DNA of 16,152 bases from Polaromonas sp. (GTDB lineage: Bacteria; Pseudomonadota; Gammaproteobacteria; Burkholderiales; Burkholderiaceae_C). The stretch is taken from the NCBI GenBank assembly GCA_026786065.1, contig JAJAYS010000090.1, positions 1 through 16,152 of the forward strand, in the 5' to 3' direction. Shown one piece after another: positions 6,725 through 14,886 of the stretch. The stretch's first letter is position 1; every line of letters begins with the position of its first letter. The notes beneath the pieces are model-generated. The model was given only the letters and a program-made list of their open reading frames with translations, was not told the DNA's origin and made no database searches. The translations under genes were made by a program, and so were the position numbers.

Positions 6725-9163
6725 TTAGCTGCCTGCGGGCGTTCGCCCCGTTGCCGGCAGTGCAAAAACGGCAGACAGCAGTAATGCAAGAAAAGTCCCG
6801 ATTCCCACCGTCGATCCTATGGCGTTCATCACGGGAACCGATGAAAAGCCGAGTAGGCCGAAACCCAATACCGTACTCAGGTTTGCGAAGAGCAGCGAGC
6901 ACAGCATGTTGTGATCGCCGTCGGCACCAGAGGCGTTACCAGCGAGCCGGGATCGCCGATCAAAGAAAAGCGCGTAGTTCGAGCCAATGGCAACCACCAG
7001 CAGCAGGCCGATCAAATGCAACAGACTCAGGTGGCCTTTCGTGCCGACTACGCCGGCTGCCACGATGGCTGCGGCCGCGAGAAGCGGCGTTACCACGCGT
7101 ATTACCCGCCGGGGACTTCGCAACGTGACGAACAGCAGCCCGACGATGGCCACGAAACCGCCCGCCGACAGGACAATCGCCTCTTGAAGGTAGGCGCCGT
7201 AAATATCCTTTGCCTCGCGACCCAGTTCGATGAGGTACGTCGCAGCCCGCGTGTCGCCCGACAAATCCTCCAGGGCAGCGCGGACGGCCTTGACGTCCAG
7301 CGTCTGTGCCGTGCCGCTTCGGGTTGGCGCTTGCAGAGCAATCAGCCCGGTCCACTCTTCGGGTGATCGGACGCTCTTGCTGAGCAGAGAGTCGATCGCC
7401 AGGTTCATCGACGTACCCTCAAAGCTGGATGGGCCTAACAACGGTCCACTTTTGGCGCGGGCAACGTCGGTAAAAAAGTCTTTTAACCGCTCAGGCCTCA
7501 GCGGCAGCCCCTCCAGCGCGGCAGTGGTTCGCTGCTGCAAAGCCGCAGTGTCAGGCAGGCTGGCTTGGCGCGCCGTCTGCGTGAGAAGGCTGGGCAGGTA
7601 GGTTGATGCCGCCTGGTAGCCGCCCAATTCTCCGCGCTCCACGAGCGGACGAAGGCGTGCGGTGGCCTCTTCGCTGCGTTGTAGCACCGCCTCGCTGCTT
7701 GAGCCCTTGATGACAATCAGCACGCCAGCATCCGGTGCGCCAATGTCGGCGCGCAGATCGGCATCGAGTTTTTGCGCCGCCTCGGATACCGGGCTGAGCC
7801 CACCAAGCTCTACGCTCCAGATCGTGTCCCACCGCAACACCAAAACAGTGATTGCCACCACCGTAACGAAGACCGCCGCCGCGCGCAGTCGCCCCAACAC
7901 GCGCACTGCATTTGCAAGCAGCGGTCCCAACCTGCGCGGCTGCTGCACCGCAAAGTCGTCGGGCAGCAGCGCCGGCAGCACGAAGCGCGTGACGGTGGCA
8001 GCCACCACAATGCCGACGATGGAGAACAGCCCGAGCTGCGCCAGACCGGTAAAGCCCGACATCAAAAGGGTGCTGAAGCCGAATATCGAGGTCAGAACTC
8101 CAAGCCGGATCGTCGGCCAGAATGACGAGTCGAAGGCGGATTTTTCCGGTCCGATCTCCTCTGTCCCGGACTTCGCCGTCGGTGTGTACTGAACGAAAAG
8201 GTAGATCGCGTAATCCACCGCCTCGCCGATCAGCGTGATGCCAAAGCCCAGCGTCATGCCATGTACCGATGGGAAGCCAAGTCCGACTGCGGCAACTCCG
8301 GCCAGCGCCCCGGTGACAACCGGGACGATGCCGAGAAAAAGCGTTGTAACCGACCGGTATATCAGCCACAGCAGCCCCAGTACCATCAGCGTTCCGATCA
8401 GCGACAGGCGTGCCGCCTCTTGCTTGATGGTGTCCCGCGCCTGAACCGCGAAGACGCCGGGCCCGGAAAAGCGCATGCCCGCCGGCGCAGCTGTTGCGCC
8501 AACTTGGCTCTGCGCTTGGGCAAAGCTTTCGGCGATGGCTGCATGCGCGGATTCCTGGGCGTCGAGATCGGAACCGTCCGCATTGACCTGCAGCAGCAGC
8601 AGCGCGCGATTGAGCGTCGGGTTCATCCACACGCCACCAGCCTGCGAAGGCTGATTGGCCGGAACAATGCGGTCGATCACCGTCAGCATCTCTCCGGTAG
8701 GGTCTCGCGCCAATAGTGATTTGCTGAATAGCCCGGTGGCACTAGCTACTTCCTCCAGCGTGCCCGTCATGGCGGCGCGCAGTCCCGCAACGCTCATGCG
8801 GTCGTCGTCGATGGCTGGGCTTAGCAGATAGCGATTGCTGAAAAGCAGTTCCCGGTCCCGGTCGCCCGTCGAGGACCGACCGTTGCTGACGCTGGAAAAC
8901 AACGGGTTGTCGCGCAACCGGCGGGCCATCGCTTCCGACAGCGCGGCCAAGACTTGAGTCGGCGCGCCCTCGACGCCGACGATCAGCGCCTTCGATGCAA
9001 AACCCTCGCTGATCTGATCAATCAGGATTTGCTGCCGAGGCGAGGGGTCGCGCGGCAAAAAGGCCGACATGTCGGCCGTGAACTCCGAGCGCAAAACGAG
9101 CAAGGTGCAAAGAAGGAAAAACACAGCCCATAGGCCGATGGCGGGATGACGAAATTTTTTCAT
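6725..9163 (-). CDS. MMPL/RND-family exporter
   Basis: 812-residue inner-membrane transporter of the MMPL branch of the RND superfamily. An N-terminal membrane segment (residues 8-24) is followed by FTADMSAFLP, then a large periplasmic domain, a first membrane cluster (about 250-420) with GITLIGEAVDYAIYL containing the typical buried Asp317, a second periplasmic domain, and a second membrane cluster (about 640-800) with IGSNYALFFD. This matches the exporter found in most aryl-polyene and xanthomonadin clusters, which is thought to pass the lipid to the periplasm. The ATG at 9163 gives a normal N-terminus; no good Shine-Dalgarno is visible. It is the first gene of the minus-strand operon. Confidence 0.92.
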   Translation of the reverse strand: MKKFRHPAIGLWAVFFLLCTLLVLRSEFTADMSAFLPRDPSPRQQILIDQISEGFASKALIVGVEGAPTQVLAALSEAMARRLRDNPLFSSVSNGRSSTGDRDRELLFSNRYLLSPAIDDDRMSVAGLRAAMTGTLEEVASATGLFSKSLLARDPTGEMLTVIDRIVPANQPSQAGGVWMNPTLNRALLLLQVNADGSDLDAQESAHAAIAESFAQAQSQVGATAAPAGMRFSGPGVFAVQARDTIKQEAARLSLIGTLMVLGLLWLIYRSVTTLFLGIVPVVTGALAGVAAVGLGFPSVHGMTLGFGITLIGEAVDYAIYLFVQYTPTAKSGTEEIGPEKSAFDSSFWPTIRLGVLTSIFGFSTLLMSGFTGLAQLGLFSIVGIVVAATVTRFVLPALLPDDFAVQQPRRLGPLLANAVRVLGRLRAAAVFVTVVAITVLVLRWDTIWSVELGGLSPVSEAAQKLDADLRADIGAPDAGVLIVIKGSSSEAVLQRSEEATARLRPLVERGELGGYQAASTYLPSLLTQTARQASLPDTAALQQRTTAALEGLPLRPERLKDFFTDVARAKSGPLLGPSSFEGTSMNLAIDSLLSKSVRSPEEWTGLIALQAPTRSGTAQTLDVKAVRAALEDLSGDTRAATYLIELGREAKDIYGAYLQEAIVLSAGGFVAIVGLLFVTLRSPRRVIRVVTPLLAAAAIVAAGVVGTKGHLSLLHLIGLLLVVAIGSNYALFFDRRSRLAGNASGADGDHNMLCSLLFANLSTVLGFGLLGFSSVPVMNAIGSTVGIGTFLALLLSAVFALPATGRTPAGS

Positions 9164-9216
9164 GGTGACAAGCGATATCTTATGATTGAGAGTGAGGCGC
9201 GGTGGGGCGATGCATT

Positions 9217-9239
9217 CTTCTCGGTACCTGATCGAGAAG
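9217..9239. repeat. Perfect 7-bp inverted repeat, candidate operator
   Basis: CTTCTCG and CGAGAAG are separated by nine bases within the divergent promoter region. The dyad could be a binding site for a dimeric regulator or a short hairpin. No regulator gene lies in the window, and a 7-bp dyad can occur by chance. Confidence 0.3.
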
Positions 9240-9358
9240 CCTGCGCTCAATGCGGCGTTGCGGTTCTCGGCAATGGCCCAGTACGCAGTTAAGGGGTTTT
9301 ATTGCGCACGGCGGGCGCGCCGCAACCCCGCTCGAATCAATTCGCGCGTCATTCAATC

Positions 9359-9372
9359 CAAGGCGCGCCTTG
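9359..9372. repeat. 14-bp perfect palindrome upstream of the halogenase-like gene
   Basis: CAAGGCGCGCCTTG reads the same on both strands and ends 18 bases before the ATG at 9391. It could be an operator or, in the mRNA, a GC-rich structure near the ribosome site. A chance palindrome in GC-rich DNA is possible. Confidence 0.35.
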
Positions 9373-9390
9373 CAGTCTGGAAAATTTGCC

Positions 9391-11019
9391 ATGTCGTCGA
9401 TCCCGAAATTTTCCGATGTTGTGATCGCAGGCGGTGGTCTGGCTGGCCTGACGTTGGCGCTTCAGTTAAAGCAACGGCTGCCCGATCTGGATATCACTGT
9501 GATCGAGCGCAGGCGCCACCCGGTGCCCCATGCTGCGCACAAGGTCGGAGAGTCGTCCGTTGAAATCGGCGCACATTATTTCGAGCAGGTTCTCGGTCTT
9601 AAAGCCCACCTCGACAGCGCGCAACTTAAAAAATTCGGCTTCCGGTTTTTCTTCTCGGATGGCCACACTGAACTGGACCAGGTCACCGAACTCGGCGCCA
9701 GCCGCGTCTTGTCCACCCCAAGCTACCAGCTTGATCGCGGCATCTTCGAGAACGAGCTGGCCCGACTCGCGAAACAGCGCGGTGTGGGTTTTGTCGATGG
9801 GGCGGTAATCCGGTCGTTTGATCTGTCTGATGGCGGCGCTGACCACGCAGTGCGCTTTGATGTCGGTGGCGAGCTGCACACCATCGGTGCGCGCTGGCTT
9901 TGCGATGCATCGGGGCGTGCCGGGATCGTCAAGCGCAAGCTTGGCCTGGCTGAGTCCAATTCCCACGATGCCAATGCCGTCTGGTTCCGGATCGCCGATC
10001 GCATCAATGTGGACGACTGGTCAGACGAAGAGCCCTGGCTTGACCGCTGTCTGCCGCGTTCTCGCGGGCTTTCGACCAACCATCTGGTCGGCGAGGGCTA
10101 TTGGGCCTGGCTGATTCCGCTCGCCTCGGGGTCCCACTCGGTCGGCATCGTGGCCGACGCGGCACTGCACCCGATCGAGACCATCAACACCTTCGAAAAA
10201 TCGATGGACTGGCTGAAAGTCCATCAGCCGCAACTGTTTGCGGCGCTCGACATCCGCCGGGACAAGCTGCAGGATTTTGCGTTTTTCAAACGCTTTTCGT
10301 ATGGTTGTAAAAAGGTGTTTTCCGGATCCGGTCGCTGGGCCTTGACCGGTGAAGCCGGGCTGTTTCTCGACCCCTTCTATTCGCCTGGCAGCGACTTCAT
10401 CGCAATCTCCAACACCTACATCACCGAGTTGATCGCCACAGACCAGGCAGGCGGCCCGACCTCGTTGAAGGCGGATTTTTACGAGCAGATTTACTTCTCG
10501 CTCTACCGCAACATGCTGACTCTCTACACCGACCAGTACCGGATATTCGGCGACCCGGAAGTCTTGCCAGTCAAGGTGCTCTGGGATTACGCCTACTACT
10601 GGGGCGTCATGTGCCAGCTGTTTTTCCAGAACAAGCTGATCGACATCTCCTGCATGGCGCGGATGGAGGGCAAGCTCGCCAATATTCAGACGGTTAATGC
10701 GGCGATGCAGCAGTTTCTGCGGGCGTGGAACGGGGTCAGTGCCAAGCGCAACCCGCCGCAGATGCTTGATCAGGCCAGCTTGCCGTGGTTTGCGCAGCTC
10801 AATAAGGAACTGCGGGACCCACTCTCCGATGCGCAGTTCGCCGCCCGCATTGACACGCAATTGCTTCAATTGCAGGCGCTGGCGGCGGAAATCGTGGTCG
10901 CAGCGACCCGCGAGTACCCGCACCTCGACGCCAGCGAGATAACTGCCCTCCTGGACCCGAAGGCGCTGGCCGCGGCGCACGGCCGTGGCCTGCATTACCT
11001 GTTCGGCGCTGCAGCTTGA
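9391..11019 (+). CDS. FAD-dependent halogenase-like flavoprotein (tryptophan-halogenase family)
   Basis: 542-residue flavoprotein. The FAD-binding GxGxxG is GGGLAG at 14-19. A KVGESS segment follows at 51-56, a pair of lysines at 80-81 (LKKFGFRFFF) lies where family members carry the catalytic Lys, and the halogenase signature WxWxIP is present as WAWLIP (238-243). The second FAD motif reads TGEAGLFLDP (319-328), with Glu where GD is usual. Xanthomonadins, which are brominated aryl polyenes, come from clusters with such an enzyme, so chlorination or bromination of the aryl head or polyene is the likely role. Activity is inference. I chose the ATG at 9391 because the 47 residues before it do not resemble the family. 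It is the first gene of the plus-strand operon. Confidence 0.85.
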   Translation: MSSIPKFSDVVIAGGGLAGLTLALQLKQRLPDLDITVIERRRHPVPHAAHKVGESSVEIGAHYFEQVLGLKAHLDSAQLKKFGFRFFFSDGHTELDQVTELGASRVLSTPSYQLDRGIFENELARLAKQRGVGFVDGAVIRSFDLSDGGADHAVRFDVGGELHTIGARWLCDASGRAGIVKRKLGLAESNSHDANAVWFRIADRINVDDWSDEEPWLDRCLPRSRGLSTNHLVGEGYWAWLIPLASGSHSVGIVADAALHPIETINTFEKSMDWLKVHQPQLFAALDIRRDKLQDFAFFKRFSYGCKKVFSGSGRWALTGEAGLFLDPFYSPGSDFIAISNTYITELIATDQAGGPTSLKADFYEQIYFSLYRNMLTLYTDQYRIFGDPEVLPVKVLWDYAYYWGVMCQLFFQNKLIDISCMARMEGKLANIQTVNAAMQQFLRAWNGVSAKRNPPQMLDQASLPWFAQLNKELRDPLSDAQFAARIDTQLLQLQALAAEIVVAATREYPHLDASEITALLDPKALAAAHGRGLHYLFGAAA

Positions 11020-11061
11020 ACCGTTTGGCAAGCAAGCGGCGCGCCCTGCCTAGATCTTGAG

Positions 11062-11814
11062 ATGGCCGGATTAACCGGCAAGCTGCGCGCCCTTGGCTGG
11101 GGCACCTACGAATACCTCGCGATGGGATCGGGCCTGACTGCGTTGGCGTTGCTCGGGATTGTCAGTTTGCCGCTGGCGCTGGCCCTGTTGGTTTTGCCGG
11201 GCCCGGTCCGCATTCCACTGGGGCGCCGACTGATTGCCGGAACCCTGGCGCTATACCTTGGTTTCCTCCGCGTTTTCTGCTCGGTGCGCATCGATGCGTC
11301 GGGCCTGCGCGCGCTGCAGACGAGCCGACCTCTGATTCTCGTGGCCAATCACCCCTCGCTGCTCGACGCTGTCATTTTGCTGTCGATGCTGCCGAACGCC
11401 GCCTGCGTCATGAAAGGAAGTTTGAAGCGCAACCTGTTTGTCGGCCCGATGACGCGGCTCTCAGGCTATATGGACAACCGCGACCCGATGTCACTGGTCA
11501 GGCGGGCCTGCGAGGAGCTCGACGGCGGCGCGCAGGTCGTGCTGTTTCCAGAGGGTACGCGGACACGGTGCGCGCCCATCGGTCCCTTCGGCGAAGCCGC
11601 CGCGCTGATATCGGCGCGATCGGGCGTGCCGGTTCAGGCCTTGGTGATCACCTTCGACAAACCCTACCTCGGCAAAGGCTGGTCGCTGTTCAAAAAACCG
11701 TCGTTGCCTCTGCGCATCACGGTCAGACGGGGCGAGCAATTTGCTGCGCCTTCGGACCGGCTGGCTCTGACCGGGAAGCTAGAATCGTATTACAGGGGAG
11801 TCTTGAAGGCTTGA
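11062..11814 (+). CDS. PlsC-type 1-acylglycerol-3-phosphate acyltransferase-like protein
   Basis: 250-residue membrane acyltransferase. A hydrophobic segment at about 24-46 is followed by the catalytic HX4D motif NHPSLLD (Asn96, His97, Asp102) and the acceptor-binding FPEGTR (162-167). PlsC enzymes transfer acyl groups from acyl-ACP or acyl-CoA to lysophosphatidate. In this operon, just before an acyl carrier protein gene, it may transfer the aryl-polyenoyl or a fatty acyl chain to a glycerolipid acceptor. That role is inferred from context and from the known link of such acyltransferases with xanthomonadin-type clusters. It starts 42 bp after the halogenase-like gene, with no strong ribosome site visible. 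Confidence 0.88.
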   Translation: MAGLTGKLRALGWGTYEYLAMGSGLTALALLGIVSLPLALALLVLPGPVRIPLGRRLIAGTLALYLGFLRVFCSVRIDASGLRALQTSRPLILVANHPSLLDAVILLSMLPNAACVMKGSLKRNLFVGPMTRLSGYMDNRDPMSLVRRACEELDGGAQVVLFPEGTRTRCAPIGPFGEAAALISARSGVPVQALVITFDKPYLGKGWSLFKKPSLPLRITVRRGEQFAAPSDRLALTGKLESYYRGVLKA

Positions 11815-11845
11815 CAGGTGGGCGGTGTGGTGGGAAGACGAAAGC

Positions 11846-11851
11846 GGGGAG
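11846..11851 (+). promoter_or_regulatory. Ribosome binding site of the acyl carrier protein gene
   Basis: GGGGAG lies four bases before the ATG at 11856. It fixes the start of the acyl carrier protein inside a longer open frame that otherwise overlaps the acyltransferase gene. Confidence 0.7.
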
Positions 11852-11855
11852 TCTG

Positions 11856-12140
11856 ATGTTGCGGCAAATTATTCATGAGTTTTTACTCTCCCAAGGCAAT
11901 ATTTCGGCTGAGCGGCTGGCGGATCCTTCGGTCCGGATGACCGACCTCGGTCTGGATTCGCTAGGCGTGGTGGAAATGCTGTTCGAAGTCGAAGACCGAT
12001 ACGGCATCCATGTTGACGATGTAATGCAGTTTCAAAACATGACACTGAACGAAGTCGTCGCGAACATGGAGCAGATCGTGCGCCAGAAGCATGGTGGAAA
12101 CATTCCCGACATGGTGGCCGTCGAAAAAGCTCCCGGCTGA
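11856..12140 (+). CDS. Acyl carrier protein
   Basis: 94-residue acyl carrier protein. The phosphopantetheine site is LGLDSLGVVEM with Ser35, preceded by an N-terminal helix (MLRQIIHEFLL) and followed by FEVEDRYG and a final helix, as in type II fatty acid and polyketide ACPs. It would hold the growing aryl-polyene thioester while the ketosynthases, ketoreductase and dehydratases work on it. It is slightly longer than the usual 75-85 residues because of a short C-terminal tail. APE clusters often have two ACP genes; only one is in this window. The ketosynthase gene follows four bases after the stop. Confidence 0.92.
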   Translation: MLRQIIHEFLLSQGNISAERLADPSVRMTDLGLDSLGVVEMLFEVEDRYGIHVDDVMQFQNMTLNEVVANMEQIVRQKHGGNIPDMVAVEKAPG

Positions 12141-12144
12141 ATTG

Positions 12145-13404
12145 ATGCACGACTTGCGACGCGTGTCCGTTCGCGGCATCGGCATGGTGACGCCGCTGGG
12201 CCTCAATGCGAAAGACAGCTTCCATGCCGCTGTGCAAGGCAAAAGCGCGGTTGCCGCAGCGCCTCAGCCGATCCTTGCCCTCTTGCCCCAGGCCTTGGCC
12301 GCACAGGTGTCCCCTGCGTTCGGCGCCGGTCAGACGCGGGCGATAGCCGGGCTTGATCGGGCGACCCAGTTCGCACTCGTCGCGGTGGAGGAAGCGCTGG
12401 CCGACGCTGGCTTCGAGGCGGATGCGCCGCAAAAAGCCCGCACTGGCGTCTATGTTGGCATCGGCATGGGCGGCGCGTACACCATCGAAACGCTGTACAC
12501 CCGGTTTTTCGAGCTGCTGCAGCGCGCGGCCAGCGAAAACCGCGACCCCACCATCATTCACCCGCTGGCCATTCCGCGCATGATGGCCAATTCGGGCGCG
12601 GCAGCGGTATCCATCCAGCACCAGTTGCGTGGCCAGAGCTTCACCTACAGCATCGCCTGTGCGTCGTCGGCTGTGGCCATTGGCGAGGCGTATCGGGCGC
12701 TACGCCACGGCTACATCGACACCGCCATCGTCGTCGGCACCGAGGCTATGCTGACGCCCGGTTCGTATGTCGCATGGAACGCGCTGCGCGTCATTGCCAA
12801 GCCGCATGAAAGCGGCATCGCGGCGAGCTGCCGGCCTTTTGACTCCGGGCGCAATGGATTCGTCCTCGGCGAGGGTGCCTGCGCTCTAGTGCTCCAGGCA
12901 GAAGGCTACAGTGCCACCTGCAGCCGCACGCCCTATGCCGAGCTGTGCGGCTACGGCACCACCACAGACGGCGCACACATCACGCTGCCATCGGCTGAAG
13001 GCCAGACGCAGGCGATGGCTGCCGCGCTGGTGGAATCCGGCCTGCCGCTTGATGCCATCGGCTACATCAATGCACACGGCACCGCCACCACCGCTGGCGA
13101 CCTGATCGAAACCGAATCGATCAAGGCCGCATTCGCTGACCACGCCCACCGGCTGGCCGTCAGTTCGACCAAGGCCGTACACGGGCACCTGATCGGCGCT
13201 GGCGGTGCGCTGGAGTTCGGCTTGAGCGTGCTGGCGCTTGAAGCCGGGCGCATTCCGCCTACCGCGCATCTGGACAACCCCGACCCCGGCTGCGACCTCG
13301 ATTTCGTGCCCGGAGTGGCGCGCGAAGCGCCTTCGCTGCAGGCGGTGATGTCCAATTCCTTCGCCTTTGGCGGCACCAACGTGTCGCTGATTGCGCGGCG
13401 CTGA
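12145..13404 (+). CDS. Beta-ketoacyl-ACP synthase II-type ketosynthase (second)
   Basis: 419-residue FabF-type ketosynthase with a full triad: Cys172 in SIACASSAVAIGEAYR, His311 in NAHGTATTAGD, and Lys343/His348 in STKAVHGHLIGAGG. It ends with the usual NSFAFGGTNVSLI. A second stand-alone ketosynthase besides the ApeO/ApeC pair is normal in APE clusters, where ApeR is proposed for early elongation; this gene may play that part, though its place next to the ACP rather than the ketoreductase differs from the E. coli order. I chose the ATG at 12145 (MHDLRRVSV) over 12091, since the upstream choice overlaps the ACP gene and adds residues unlike the family. The ribosome site is weak, so coupling to ACP translation is likely. 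Confidence 0.92.
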   Translation: MHDLRRVSVRGIGMVTPLGLNAKDSFHAAVQGKSAVAAAPQPILALLPQALAAQVSPAFGAGQTRAIAGLDRATQFALVAVEEALADAGFEADAPQKARTGVYVGIGMGGAYTIETLYTRFFELLQRAASENRDPTIIHPLAIPRMMANSGAAAVSIQHQLRGQSFTYSIACASSAVAIGEAYRALRHGYIDTAIVVGTEAMLTPGSYVAWNALRVIAKPHESGIAASCRPFDSGRNGFVLGEGACALVLQAEGYSATCSRTPYAELCGYGTTTDGAHITLPSAEGQTQAMAAALVESGLPLDAIGYINAHGTATTAGDLIETESIKAAFADHAHRLAVSSTKAVHGHLIGAGGALEFGLSVLALEAGRIPPTAHLDNPDPGCDLDFVPGVAREAPSLQAVMSNSFAFGGTNVSLIARR

Positions 13405-13445
13405 GCCGGCAGGGCAAGCGCCAACGGCGATCCGAGGCAATTTCG

Positions 13446-14306
13446 ATGGAACTTATCGTGCAAAGGCATGCGATGCGGGCGAAGTTACCGAAAGTGTTTC
13501 TGGTGGTTGGTCTGGTGCTTGGCTTTGCGGTGGCAGACGGTGCCCGTGGCGAAGAATCCGACATTGCCCCCGGCAGCCTGGCGCTCGGCATCGGTGTCGC
13601 CGGCCTGAATTTCCCGGCTTACCGTGGGTCCGATCAGCGCAGCACCTGGCTGTTGCCGGTCCCCTACCTCGAATACAACGGCGACTTTTTCAAGGCGGAC
13701 CGGCAGGGTCTGCGCGGCCAGATTTTTGATTCACCCCGGGTGCAGTTGTCGGTCAGTGCGTCCGGCTCACCGCCGGTTTCCAGCGACGGCATCGCGCGCC
13801 GGCGCGGCATGCCGGAGCTGAAGGCGTCGCTCGAAGTCGGCCCGCAACTCAGTGTGCTGCTGAGTGATCCGCAGGATTCCAAACTGTCGCTGAGGCTGCG
13901 GCTGCCGCTGCGCCAGGGCATCACGCTGGAGCGTCGCCCGCAGGACATCGGCCTGACGTTTTCGCCTAACCTGAATCTCGACCTTGCCGATCCCTGGGGT
14001 CTGCCGCGCAGCAATCTGGGCTTTCTGGTCGGGCCGATCTTCACCAGCCGCACGCAAAACAACTATTTCTACGGCGTTGCTGCGCCATTCGCCAGCGTCG
14101 CCAGACCCGCCTACCAGGCCGGTGGCGGCTATGCCGGCGCGCAGGCGCTGGTTTCGCTGAGCCGCAAGTTCGGCGACTGGTGGGTCGGCGGTTTTGTGCG
14201 CTACGACAATCTGCAGGGCGCAGTCTTCGAAGGCAGTTCGCTGGTCGCCTCGCGCAGCTACCTGACGGCCGGTGTGGCGCTCAGTTATATCTTCGTAAGG
14301 TTCTAA
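13446..14306 (+). CDS. MipA/OmpV-family outer-membrane protein
   Basis: 286-residue protein with an N-terminal signal (hydrophobic LPKVFLVVGLVLGFAVA, cleavage near ADGARG) followed by a beta-barrel-like sequence. Typical family phrases are the early LALGIGVAGLNFPAYRGSD, then LPVPYLEYNGDFFKA, repeated alternating strands, and a C-terminal LSYIFVRF ending in aromatic Phe as outer-membrane barrels do. MipA in E. coli is a scaffold for a murein hydrolase and synthase, but most members are uncharacterised. Its place between the ketosynthase and FabZ-like genes suggests a role in placing the pigment lipid in the outer membrane, which is inference. GAGG lies eight bases before the ATG at 13446; the ATG at 13473 is a possible alternative. 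Confidence 0.85.
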   Translation: MELIVQRHAMRAKLPKVFLVVGLVLGFAVADGARGEESDIAPGSLALGIGVAGLNFPAYRGSDQRSTWLLPVPYLEYNGDFFKADRQGLRGQIFDSPRVQLSVSASGSPPVSSDGIARRRGMPELKASLEVGPQLSVLLSDPQDSKLSLRLRLPLRQGITLERRPQDIGLTFSPNLNLDLADPWGLPRSNLGFLVGPIFTSRTQNNYFYGVAAPFASVARPAYQAGGGYAGAQALVSLSRKFGDWWVGGFVRYDNLQGAVFEGSSLVASRSYLTAGVALSYIFVRF

Positions 14307-14310
14307 CCAT

Positions 14311-14886
14311 ATGGCGGGGGGAGGCGCGAAACCCAACGACTCGATGCCGAACGCCAACCGCACGTTGCCGGGCGCGTTGTCGAGCAAATGGCCAGCTCTG
14401 TCTGCTGATTTCAGCTACCCCATGCAGCTCGATTTAAACGCCCTGCAGCGCTTTATTCCGCATCGGGGAGACATGCTTTTCGCCCGGCAGGTCACCGTGC
14501 TGGCGCACGACCACTACACCGGCGAAGCGGCCTGGCCTGAAGACTCATTTGTGTTTCGCGGTCATTTCCCGGGGCAGCCTATCGTTCCAGGCGTGATGCT
14601 GATCGAGGCGGCCGCGCAAATTGCCGGGGCTGGCCTGCGCGCCGGCGACCCCAAGGCGCGGGCCGCCGCGGTCGGTCAGGTCGGCCTGTTGCTGGCGGTG
14701 CGCAAGTGTTTTTTTCGCAGTCCGGTTTCACCGGGGGTCCGCCTGCACTTCGACCTGCATACGCGCCAGGTGTCTGGCGACATGGTCAACGTCACGGGTG
14801 AAGTCAGCAGCGCTCGGGGGCGCGTGGCCAGCCTTGAATTTGTCATCGCCCAGGCACCGGTCGAGCAAGTGATGGGCTACCTGTAA
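14311..14886 (+). CDS. FabZ-type 3-hydroxyacyl-ACP dehydratase
   Basis: 191-residue hotdog-fold dehydratase. The complete FabZ signature RGHFPGQPIVPGVMLIEAAAQ lies at 83-103, with catalytic His85 and Glu99, and the N-terminal core FIPHRGDMLF at 48-57. The first 37 residues before the core (MAGGGAKPND and on) are extra compared with ordinary FabZ. The ATG at 14311 is supported by TAAGG ten bases upstream and only four bases after the MipA stop; an ATG at 14422 would give a standard-length enzyme but has no ribosome site. It probably supplies the trans double bonds together with, or in parallel to, the ApeP-like protein. Its stop overlaps the next start by one base (TAATG). Confidence 0.9.
   Translation: MAGGGAKPNDSMPNANRTLPGALSSKWPALSADFSYPMQLDLNALQRFIPHRGDMLFARQVTVLAHDHYTGEAAWPEDSFVFRGHFPGQPIVPGVMLIEAAAQIAGAGLRAGDPKARAAAVGQVGLLLAVRKCFFRSPVSPGVRLHFDLHTRQVSGDMVNVTGEVSSARGRVASLEFVIAQAPVEQVMGYL

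Larger units (their letters stand above)
9164..9390. promoter_or_regulatory. Divergent control region between the two pathway operons
   Basis: The 227 bp between the exporter start and the halogenase-like start must hold promoters for both operons. I see no convincing -35/-10 pair on either strand; an AT-richer stretch near 9171-9186 (rich in TAT/GAT) could give the minus-strand -10, and the stretch around 9289-9304 could give the plus-strand one. Two short inverted repeats lie inside and are listed separately. Small open frames crossing the region have no protein-like features. Confidence 0.5.

Noticed and set aside
7551..8630. Long 359-residue open frame on the minus strand in another frame within the exporter gene
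   Set aside because: It lies fully inside the MMPL gene, has low-complexity Arg/Ala/Gly composition and no domain; it is a by-product of high GC.
9180..9392. 70-residue minus-strand open frame in the divergent promoter region
   Set aside because: No ribosome site or family likeness, and it fills the space needed for the two promoters.
10021..11031. 336-residue minus-strand open frame opposite the halogenase-like gene
   Set aside because: Antisense to a well-supported gene with clear FAD and WxWxIP motifs; no recognisable domain or ribosome site.
11568..11855. Upstream extension of the acyl carrier protein frame
   Set aside because: It overlaps the PlsC-type gene in another frame, and the GGGGAG site directly before 11856 together with normal ACP length sets the start there.
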